Positions 1-5,978 of a stretch of DNA of 10,019 bases are shown here, in pieces. The notes under the pieces were generated by a model. It did not search any database and had not been told where the DNA came from. It saw only the letters and a program-made list of their open reading frames with translations. Each line of letters starts with the position of its first letter. Positions within the stretch are counted from its first letter, which is position 1. The translations under genes were made by a program, and so were the position numbers. Source of the DNA: Theodoxus fluviatilis (Eukaryota > Mollusca > Gastropoda > Cycloneritida > Neritidae); contig JAWQFJ010001268.1 of NCBI GenBank assembly GCA_034096865.1, positions 350,001 through 360,019 on the forward strand, written 5' to 3'.

Positions 1-23
1 CACACATACACATACACACTGCA
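1..23. repeat. CA/CATA-rich simple repeat (edge of a microsatellite)
   Basis: The window opens inside a degenerate CACATA-type tract that stops at about base 20. Only its right edge is visible, so its length and purity cannot be judged. Confidence 0.6.
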
Positions 24-1139
24 AGTAATACATGTAGACCTTGCATACTGACAACTATAAATGATGTTACTTCAGCTGTTGTTTTCAGCTGTTGAATAAT
101 GCACGAAGTATAATTAGTGATCACATTTTGTCACATCACTATTATCAGCTGCCTTTCTACCTACCCATCATATGAAACCTATCCGCATGACTGAGTAAAA
201 CCTTGGACTCAATAATCCATTTTTAGATAAATATGGATACTGAACTTCATTAAAACACAAACGACTTAGAATTAAAAACATAAGTAGGAGCAAGATGAAA
301 TTGGTGGATGGTGGGGGAAAGAAGGTTGCAAATCCTTGAAGGACATTTTCAACCCCAAGTTGGATATGCAACGTCAGGTGCACTTTCATCATCACTGACA
401 TCTCAGCCAAAGACCTGTCATTCTTGCAATCTCAAGGCCACCTATGTAGACTAGTTCATTCTGACATCCAGAGAGGTATAGAGCAAAAATAAGCAGTACC
501 TGAACCAGCCCGTCCAGTCTCATGTCCTGTTCACTTGACCAGAATAAGCTTCCTGAACACAAATGACCACGAAACGACTAGGACACCGGGGTGCAAACTG
601 GAGCTGTTCACACTTGGTCTGTATCACAGTATCTGACCTGTCACCAGACGGAATTATAAGCAGAGACAGGGATGGTCATCAGCAGCTCATCTCTCTTGAA
701 TAATCTTGTCATTCCTCATTCACCATGACACACTCCAAAACAGCAGCTGCAGCCAACCAGAAATCCTGACACTGGGGTGGGAGCGGCCTGCATGGACTCA
801 AAGACTATTCAGTAGCTGCATAAGCGCACAACTCGATCTGCCAGAGCTCTGCCAATGCAGCAGCACTGCATCTGGTCCAATCGCTCAAGCAAACCTCTCT
901 GCTTCGCGCGCAGCGAGACCCACAACACCTGCAGTGCTGCACTGCGAGCAACTTACCACCGCACGCTACAATGCACACAGAACAAAGAGTAAGTGTCTAG
1001 TGGGGGAAGAGAAGGAGGGAGCTTATGTGTTGTGTACGTTATAAATAAGTAATCACTATGCAAGCAACCATTCACACAAGCGTCAATCTCCCAGGGAAAA
1101 CAATCGATTCTAGGCGAACATAAACGGGATCACAGCAGT
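24..1139. other. Single-copy stretch with no supported gene
   Basis: No recognisable protein, RNA gene or mobile element was found on either strand. Open frames at 168-410 (minus) and 706-1044 (plus) look like chance: their translations show no domain or recognisable motif. Three CAGCTG E-boxes lie at 73-78, 86-91 and 146-151. A good splice-donor hexamer, GTAAGT, occurs on the plus strand at 989-994 and on the minus strand at 951-956. A 7-bp inverted repeat with a 1-nt spacer lies at 931-945. Base composition becomes CpG-richer from about 900. It could be the edge of a gene with non-coding exons, but the sequence alone does not show this. Confidence 0.5.
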
Positions 1140-1429
1140 TCTATGTTGCAAGCTCTACAGCGTGTCGTGTTGGGATTGACGAGAGCGTTCGTAACTTTAT
1201 TTCAGGAGTCTAGTCTAGACCACGCCTTGGCTATGCGATTGCAACATAAGCAAGGGAAACTTTCGTCAAATTTCATCCCGGAATCAGAGCGACTTGCCAT
1301 CTGATGCAAACCCACCCCACACCCCGGCTGAACCCAGTCGGGTAGGGTTGGTCTACCTTTCGCAATCAGTCATTCTACCCGCTACTGCAGGATTGAAAGA
1401 AGGAAGGGAGAGCAACAAATAGGCCTACA

Positions 1430-1615
1430 GAAGAGTGACGTAGGAAGAGTGTACGAAAATGGCGCTAAAGCCACCGTGCAAAAAACGCTACAAAGTGTGT
1501 CCGCTTCTGGAAAGCAGAACTGCAAGCAAATTCACGTTGACTGAAACCAGAAAGTGAGATGCAAAGTCGTAAATAAGGTAGTAATCTACGAGGCAAACAC
1601 TTTCGCCATCTTACC
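1430..1615. promoter_or_regulatory. Promoter-like cluster: CRE half-site, ETS core and two opposing YY1 motifs
   Basis: On the plus strand TGACGTAGGAAG (1436-1447) joins a CRE-like half-site to a GGAAG ETS core. AAAATGGCG (1456-1464), a good match to the YY1 consensus, follows closely. About 150 bp away, CGCCATCTT (1604-1612) is the same YY1 motif on the minus strand. In animals, YY1, CRE and ETS sites close together mark many TATA-less housekeeping promoters, and YY1 sites there often overlap the start codon. The surroundings (about 1140-1730) are CpG-richer than the flanks. Opposing YY1 sites would fit a bidirectional promoter. The motifs are short, so chance is a real alternative. Confidence 0.3.
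1459..1553 (+). CDS. Possible short first coding exon (hypothetical)
   Basis: An ATG embedded in the YY1-like motif opens a small frame beginning MALKPPCKKRYKVCPLLE. It runs 32 codons to a TGA at 1555-1557. The sequence AAAGTGAGA at 1551-1559 gives a usable splice donor (GTGAGA, from 1554), so the frame could instead be a 95-nt first coding exon leaving the gene in phase 2. The N-terminus is basic (KK-R-K at residues 8-12), but no domain is recognised. No downstream exon was found: the rest of the window is repeats, so any partner exon would lie beyond a retroelement-filled intron. The start is chosen only because of the promoter context. It may equally be chance. Confidence 0.15.
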
Positions 1616-1744
1616 TTGTGTAGTACGCTTATCGATTATTACGAGTACCCGGATGGACGGCGTGGCGAGGCTAGCTCAGGACAGACGACGCGAACGGCGA
1701 AGCGTACGACAAGGCGTGTGTGGGAGGGAAGCCTTGTCAAAACA

Positions 1745-1760
1745 GGGTCACCTCGGGTCA
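1745..1760 (+). promoter_or_regulatory. Candidate nuclear-receptor DR4 element
   Basis: Two identical GGGTCA hexamers in direct orientation (1745-1750 and 1755-1760) are separated by four bases, CCTC. DR4 spacing of AGGTCA-like half-sites is known for RXR heterodimers such as those with thyroid-hormone-receptor or LXR-type partners. It sits about 150-300 bp downstream of the promoter-like cluster. No expression or binding can be inferred from sequence alone. Confidence 0.3.
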
Positions 1761-1780
1761 CAACCAGGTGTGCTCGGCTA

Positions 1781-2437
1781 ATAAAATGAGGTCTGGAGGG
1801 AATGCAGCTACATGCCGAGGAAGAGTAAAATGCCAGCGGACCGGTGCACGTGCATAAAACCTTTACTTAAATGCATGGTTCGATTTCTGAGATGAGCCGA
1901 ATGCATCTAAGGTGTAAAGCCAATTAAGGTATCAACATTATACCTGCGAGTGATTCCCTCCTGCTGTTGTCTTACGGTGTGCTGAAGTTTGCGATTTCAT
2001 GGATGATGCACGAACGGCGTAACGTATTCTACTAAATAGATAGACCTATGTAGGGGCCTATTGTGTGGTTGAAAATGTAGTTACCGCAAAGAAGATATAC
2101 ACGGATCGATTGAGACCGAGGTGGTTATGATGAAGATATTCCTTTGTTCGTTCAAGAGTACTCACTGCTCTGTATATAATTATCATCTTGAGTGTACCGT
2201 TAAAAAGGGAGGCCTACGTGTACAACAAGGGAAATAATGAATTTGGAGTCTCACCGTTTCTTTTGACGTGAGTGGAAAACCCATGAAAACCAATACATAT
2301 ACAGGATTTGTGACTTGTCTAATAATATCAATCCAAGGATTACCAGCAGCAACAACAACAACAAATCCATGCAAAATTGAAATTTGCTTGCTTTAAACTG
2401 AAGTGATTGCAAAGGCGTTCATTATTCGTGAGTATGT
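1781..2437. other. Single-copy stretch with no supported gene
   Basis: No gene or element is recognised here. Minor features are a CACGTG E-box near 1846, paired ATGCAT octamer-like palindromes around 1872-1907 and a short (CAA)n run at about 2349-2364. A minus-strand frame at 2183-2374 has no recognisable domain and partly reads through the (CAA)n run. A GGTTCGATTTC string at about 1876 resembles a Pol III B-box, but no matching A-box lies upstream. Confidence 0.5.
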
Positions 2438-2455
2438 GTGAGTGTGCATGTGCGG

Positions 2456-2474
2456 GTACGTGTGCGCACGCGCG
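2456..2474. other. Z-DNA-prone alternating purine-pyrimidine tract
   Basis: Nineteen bases alternate purine and pyrimidine without a break, mostly as GT, GC and AC steps. They include the palindrome GTGCGCAC at 2462-2469. The preceding 25 bases are a looser GT-rich alternation (from about 2430). CG/TG alternation is the classic sequence for left-handed Z-DNA under negative supercoiling. Whether it forms here is inference. Confidence 0.5.
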
Positions 2475-2556
2475 GTATGCTAGGATGCGTGTTTTACTCA
2501 TACTACAACTTAACACTATTTAAAACTTTTATTTTTCTCTCTCTCCCCCTACCACC

Positions 2557-2558
<2 letters not shown>

Positions 2559-2626
<68 letters not shown>
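2559..2626. repeat. (CT)34 microsatellite
   Basis: This is an uninterrupted CT dinucleotide array of 68 bases. A looser pyrimidine stretch (2530-2558) leads into it. The right edge abuts LINE 3' UTR fragment A with no other sequence between, so the array may be an insertion site for that fragment or the tail of an older element. Confidence 0.97.
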
Positions 2627-2630
<4 letters not shown>

Positions 2631-2823
2631 AAATATTTGTCATTGTTGATCATATTCTTCATATACCTTACCAACTGTTGTACATGGATTAGCTACTGTG
2701 TATTTTGTGTCTTAATTATCAGTGTTTTCATTTCTTTATGAGCAAGGACAATTTGTAAGAAAGGCAGAAATGCCTAAAATTTCATCCTTGATAAATAAAG
2801 AATCAATCAATCAATCTCTCTCT
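2627..2823 (+). mobile_element. LINE 3' UTR fragment A (5'-truncated non-LTR retrotransposon)
   Basis: This AT-rich stretch has no long reading frame but ends as a LINE does. There is a small hairpin (2762-2775), then AATAAA (2794-2799), then four AATC units (2801-2816), then TC units to 2823. Known LINE 3' ends in invertebrates often end with a hairpin, an AATAAA-like motif and a short tandem tail. The 5' end abuts the (CT)34 array, which fits the 5' truncation typical of target-primed reverse transcription. The 3' tail runs straight into LINE copy 1. The AATC tail differs from the GTTC-type tail of the other three ends here, so it is probably a related but distinct family. Confidence 0.6.
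2762..2775 (+). other. 3'-end hairpin A
   Basis: AGGCA-GAAA-TGCCT forms a perfect 5-bp stem with a GNRA-type tetraloop. It lies 18 bases before the AATAAA motif. It has the same place and shape as the hairpins at 4134-4146, 5910-5922 and 7187-7199, with a different closing pair (A-U) at the loop. Confidence 0.6.
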
Positions 2824-3534
2824 TTCCTTTGCACGTTAATGCTGCTTTAAGGAGTATAAAGTACTGGCTGAAGATTCTGAAGATGGACAATGACAGACTA
2901 CCTAAAAGAGTTTATCGTATGATATGTAGTCTTCCTCACAATTGCGTCTCAAGGGTTATGATGGTAAAGGAGTTGTTGGTTAAGTTTGGTTTTGAAAGTG
3001 TTTGGATGGACCAGTCCACTGCAAATGATCGTGTCTTCATTAAGTGCTTTCGAGATAGACTTATAGATCATTAGTTTTCTGTATTCAATGGATGGAAAAC
3101 CTGAAAGGAAGTAACAGAGATATTTTCTTCAGAGAAATAAAAATCAGTGTGTAGTAGAAAAGTACCTTAGTTGTATCGATAAAAAGGTTTTCATATATGT
3201 TTTCGTCCGCTTTAGAATGGGCATCACCGATTTGTACATCCATTGACAAAGATATATGAAGCAATCATATGACTTGTTGTGTCCATTACGTAGAGAAAAA
3301 AAGGATGATGAATTTAATTTCATGTTGGAATGCCCTGCTCTGCAGGACTTGAGGGAACGGTACCTGTTGTTACATCTTGTGCCACCTATTAAAAATCCAA
3401 TGAAAACTTTTAAGCAATGAAAACGACACTATAACAAGAGCAACAAGTGTTTATCTGTACAAAGCCTTCAATCGAAGAGATTTGGCTGTAAAATCGCCGG
3501 AATGTAACTGTTGCACTCTTCTCTTGCAATATCC
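2824..3534 (+). pseudogene. LINE copy 1: broken C-terminal part of the ORF2 (reverse transcriptase) protein
   Basis: The frame starts at the (TC) junction with a PL-H-VN / SIKYWLKILKMDNDRLP block. This aligns with the YPLYIN / AVKYWLKILRMDENRYP block of copy 2, so the coding part begins well after the reverse transcriptase domain. It then reads through a KELL...F-RDRLID block, a frameshift near 3074, a FFREIKISV block, another shift near 3150, and VEKYLS...VRFRMGITDL. An in-frame TGA follows at about 3235, then a CPL-R...EFNFMLECP zinc-knuckle-like block. A third shift near 3415 leads to DTITRATSVYLYKAFNRRDLAV. One cysteine and the histidine expected of the C-terminal motif are missing. The copy is dead. 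Its 3' UTR is displaced to 4016 onward by the LTR insertion. The clade (CR1/jockey-like or other) cannot be settled from this fragment. Confidence 0.75.
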
Positions 3535-3607
3535 TGTTGTACGGGGGTTCTCCTAGCTTGCGCTGGGAAGTCGAAGTTACAAACGCTGGTGGTCGTTTTT
3601 GATAAAC

Positions 3608-3613
3608 TTTATT
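3608..3613 (-). terminator. Polyadenylation signal of the solo LTR
   Basis: AATAAA on the minus strand (TTTATT on the plus strand), in a GTGAATAAAGTT context. It lies about 73 bases before the LTR's U5 end, as expected for the R/U5 boundary region of an LTR. Confidence 0.5.
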
Positions 3614-3697
3614 CACGCACTGGTCGCTACACAGCGGTGACAGCAAACAGTATCATCGTACTCGCTTCACTCTACGCGCAATGCCGCAGAGGACTCA

Positions 3698-3712
3698 CTC
3701 CTTACAAAGGAG
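3698..3712 (-). other. Hairpin in the LTR transcribed region
   Basis: CTCCTT-ACA-AAGGAG on the plus strand is a perfect 6-bp stem with a 3-base loop. It is framed by two copies of GAGGACTC (3689-3696 and 3710-3717) 21 bp apart, the second overlapping the stem. It would lie in the 5' leader and 3' end of the element's RNA. A role in packaging or strand transfer is only a guess. Confidence 0.45.
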
Positions 3713-3800
3713 GACTCGTGTATCCGCTAGTTAAGCTCTCACCTTAACTCTGTCGTATCTGCTGCTCATGTCTGAGTGTCTGTCTCTCGCTTTGTCGCGC

Positions 3801-3808
3801 CTTATATA
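3801..3808 (-). promoter_or_regulatory. TATA box of the solo LTR
   Basis: TATATAAG on the minus strand, followed by GC-rich sequence. Transcription would be expected to start about 25-30 bases further along, near 3770-3778, placing an R region of about 160-190 bases before the AATAAA at 3613-3608. An 8-bp E-box palindrome, TCACGTGA (3886-3893), lies about 80 bases upstream in U3. Confidence 0.55.
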
Positions 3809-4015
3809 CCTAACCCCAGGTTCCAGTGTTTTCGCGAATGAAGCTGCTCGAATAGTCTCTCGCTCGAGCTGGAAATCAACTGACATCACGTGACACAACA
3901 AGACAAATTTAGCCCGACTCGACCAAGTGCCAGGGCAATGACCTAAGCGGACTGACCGATATAAACAAACAGACTGCGCTACGATCTCCTCGTACGATCT
4001 AGAACCTTCACAACA

Positions 4016-4153
4016 TAACGCTTTATATTTGGATGAGTAGGTAGACATGTATATTTGATGCGAAGTTGGCACAGATGTTCCACCCGATGTATTTCCATAT
4101 GCTTAATGTGTATTGCATGCTTTGCTTTGGAAAAGGCCAGAGGCCTATAAACC
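4016..4153 (+). mobile_element. LINE copy 1, 3' UTR (displaced by the LTR)
   Basis: After the LTR the plus-strand sequence resumes as an AT-rich 3' UTR. It ends in hairpin B, a TATAAA motif (4146-4151) and the GTTC tail. Compared with copy 2 (stop at 7111, hairpin at 7187), the joined length of 3490-3534 plus 4016-4134 is similar, which supports one element interrupted by the LTR. Detailed alignment between the two UTRs is weak by eye. Confidence 0.55.
4134..4146 (+). other. 3'-end hairpin B
   Basis: AGGCC-AGA-GGCCT is a perfect 5-bp stem with a 3-nt loop, directly before TATAAA and the GTTC repeats. It matches hairpins C and D in stem length, loop length and position. Confidence 0.65.
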
Positions 4154-4174
4154 GTTCGTTTGTTCGTTCGTTCG

Positions 4175-4243
<69 letters not shown>
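4154..4243. repeat. (GTTC)n tail passing into (CT)n
   Basis: About seven GTTC units (4154-4181; one reads GTTT) change without a gap into about 31 CT units. The array then degrades to CCCTCTCCCTCG. The GTTC units look like the native tail of LINE copy 1, since ends C and D have CGTTC or TTCGTTC at the same place. The CT run may be tail slippage or pre-existing target sequence. Confidence 0.9.
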
Positions 4244-4247
<4 letters not shown>

Positions 4248-4255
4248 TCCCTCGT

Positions 4256-4256
<1 letters not shown>

Positions 4257-4312
<56 letters not shown>
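4257..4312. repeat. (CA)28 microsatellite
   Basis: An uninterrupted CA array follows the CT array after 13 mixed bases, making a compound (GTTC)n-(CT)n-(CA)n locus. Open frames on both strands here (HTHTHT, VCVCVC, SLSLSL, ERERER) are repeat translations, not genes. Confidence 0.97.
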
Positions 4313-4316
<4 letters not shown>

Positions 4317-4509
4317 ATACACAATATGACTATTTTCTTTGATTTATCAGTGGACGGACAGTGTTTACATCTCTCCTTTCATTGCAATGGTTCAAAACTC
4401 ATACGTTTATTCTAAATGGTTGATCGAGGTACTACAAGCCCTTTTAAATGTAAAAGTCACTTCCACAGTGCGTTGATATAATCAGGTATTAATAACGTGA
4501 CTCATCTTT
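4313..4509. other. Spacer with no recognised gene or element
   Basis: AT-rich sequence between the compound microsatellite and the 3' end of the RTE-like element. No reading frame, hairpin or repeat of note was seen. It may be pre-insertion host DNA or the edge of an older, decayed element. Confidence 0.5.
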
Positions 4510-5730
4510 CAAAATAAAATTTTGATCATCCAGTGTCATATCAGTTTTATTGCCTCAGCTCGTCTTCGAAAGGCATGGTACAGGTACATGCTTACGCTGT
4601 ATAGTACCTCTCTGTCGATTGAGGCCATTCTCTCTTATCTTCTCTTATGCTTCTTGATTCCTTGTGGAACATAGGGCCGCAACAACACTCCTCCAAAGCA
4701 CGCGGTTTTGGCAGGACCTCTTCAGATCGGCCCACACTATTCCGGCAGCCTTCATCTCAGTGTTTATACTCCTGCGCCAAGTCTGCTTTGGTCGTCCCAC
4801 TTTCCTCTTTCATTGGGGGTTCCAGTCAAGGGCCTGCCTGGTGATGCTAGATGCACTCTTTCGTAGTGCATGACCAATCCATTCCCACTTTCTTTTCTAT
4901 ACATCTATCTCAATTGGGGCTTGTCTTGTCCTGGCCCACAGTTGATCGTTGGAGATGCTTTCTGGCCACCTGATAGTGAGAGTGTTTCTGAGGCATCTGT
5001 TGGTAAATGTCTGTAGCATGTAGGTGTTGGTTTTGGTCACTCGCCATGGTTCTGAGCCATAGAGTAAGACTGCCTTCACGTTGGTATTGAAGATCCGGAT
5101 CTTGATTTGGAGTGAGAGGGCTGTTGATCTCCAGGTTGGTCGCAGGGTGTTGAAAGCGTGTCTGGCTTTATTGGTTCGGCAATTGGTGTCTTCACCTGTG
5201 CCCCCATCTCTACTGACTACGCTGCCCAGGTAAACACACTTGTTAATCTCCTTGATGTCTTTCTGGTGGAGTTTTACTGGGTCTCGCTGTTTGTTGTTCA
5301 CCCTCAAGATCTCTGTCTTCCCGATGTTGATTTGGAGTCCAGTCTTCTCAGCTTCCCCTACAACACGGCATCGCTTTTCCTGTGCCTGTTTCTGTGTGTG
5401 GGAGAGAAGGCTGATGTCGTCTGCGAATTCTAGGTCCTCCGGCTGCCTCATGAAGGTCCACTGGATACCTGTCCCCCGGCCCGCTGTGGACTGCTTCATG
5501 ACCCAGTCAGTTACCATCAGGAAGATTGTTGGCGAGAGTAAACAACCCTGACGTACACCGGTTTATACAGAGAAGGGTTCCGTAAGCTTTCCATCGTGGA
5601 TGACTTGACAGGTGGCACTTTCATACAGTTGTTTGATGATGGAAATGTATTTTGGTGGAAAGCCGTAGTGGTACATCAGCCTCCAGATGACGTCTCTGTG
5701 GACACTGTCAAAGGCCATGAACACAATTGT
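4510..5730 (-). pseudogene. RTE-like LINE, 5'-truncated, with reverse transcriptase C-terminal half
   Basis: On the minus strand one frame runs from about 5730 to a TAA at 4647-4645. In order it shows AFDSVHRDVIWRLMYHYG (RT palm start), GVRQGCLLSP (5562-5530), EDLEFADDISLLSH (catalytic FADD, 5427-5416), GLQINIGKTE, CVYLGSVVSRDGG, LLYGSEPWRVTKTN, CLRNTLTIRWPESIS, then KRKWEWIGHALRK and KRKVGRPKQTWRR. This is the RT-to-end architecture of RTE/BovB-type elements. Three in-frame stops break it (5565-5563 TAA, 4899-4897 TAG, 4812-4810 TGA), with no frameshift. The endonuclease and N-terminal RT are absent, and a few residues before AFDSV seem deleted. A short 3' UTR with AATAAA (minus strand, near 4550) ends at about 4510-4545. 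A 206-residue frame at 5517-4897 is its longest intact piece. Confidence 0.85.
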
Positions 5731-5936
5731 TAACACCAACACTCATATTGTGTTTCAGCTATCGACATCTGAAATATTCATAAACAGGACATTCTACTAG
5801 AAAATGTTGTTCATCTTCTTCCTCCTCTCTACAAGATGGACATTATTTTGATTGAGAGATTGTGTATAGATGTCATATATTTAAATTTTGTATAAATTGA
5901 CATTGAAATGGGCTGGAAGCCTCTCAATAAAATAAG

Positions 5937-5940
<4 letters not shown>
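5731..5940 (+). mobile_element. LINE 3' end C (3' UTR fragment of the copy 1/2-like family)
   Basis: AT-rich sequence without a convincing frame ends in hairpin C (5910-5922), AATAAA (5926-5931) and a GTCGTTC tail that runs into (TC)17. The last 30 bases match end D closely: AAATGGGC / TAATGGGC, CAATAAA, then CGTTC. Its left limit is unclear because it abuts the 5' end of the minus-strand RTE-like element. The part from 5731 to about 5830 shows no similarity I could recognise to the coding end of copy 2. Confidence 0.55.
5910..5922 (+). other. 3'-end hairpin C
   Basis: GGGCT-GGA-AGCCT gives a 5-bp stem with an outer G-U wobble and a 3-nt loop, four bases before AATAAA. The inner pair is U-A where hairpins B and D have C-G. 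Confidence 0.65.

Positions 5941-5974
<34 letters not shown>
5941..5974. repeat. (TC)17 microsatellite
   Basis: A perfect array that joins the tail of LINE 3' end C directly to the truncated start of LINE copy 2. Confidence 0.97.

Positions 5975-5978
<4 letters not shown>

Larger units (their letters stand above)
3535..4015 (-). mobile_element. Solo LTR of an LTR retrotransposon (probably Ty3/gypsy-like)
   Basis: The 481-bp block begins TGTTGT and ends ACAACA, a perfect 6-bp inverted terminal pair with the TG...CA ends usual for LTRs. Read on the minus strand, signals come in LTR order: a U3 with a TACGATCT direct repeat (3980-3987, 3993-4000) and an E-box, a TATA box TATATAAG (3801-3808), a transcribed region with a strong hairpin, an AATAAA signal (3608-3613), and a short U5. 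The flanks on both sides are LINE copy 1 sequence, and no primer-binding site, internal region or second LTR is present, so it is a solo LTR left by LTR-LTR recombination. No clear 5-bp target duplication is seen: the plus-strand flanks are TATCC and TAACG. The open frames inside it are chance. Confidence 0.7.

Noticed and set aside
706..1044. A 112-codon plus-strand frame
   Set aside because: No domain or recognisable motif. The length is unremarkable in GC-moderate sequence. A donor at 989 is the only hint of an exon.
1860..1900. tRNA-like B-box (GGTTCGATTTC), possible SINE
   Set aside because: The last consensus bases mismatch, no A-box lies at the right distance upstream, and there is no A-rich or repeat tail.
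2438..2692. Plus-strand frame with an SLSLSL run
   Set aside because: It reads through the Z-DNA tract, the (CT)34 array and LINE UTR. There is no coding signal.
3410..4072. Minus- and plus-strand frames across the LTR
   Set aside because: They run over U3, TATA and U5 and across LTR borders, with no recognised domain. The block is explained as an LTR.
3979..4415. Several overlapping frames with HTHTHT, VCVCVC, SLSLSL or ERERER
   Set aside because: Both strands are open in several frames only because the sequence is (CT)n and (CA)n.
5158..5551. Plus-strand frames across the RTE-like element
   Set aside because: Antisense shadows of the minus-strand reverse transcriptase, whose conserved motifs (FADD, YLGSVVS, LLYGSE) are clear.
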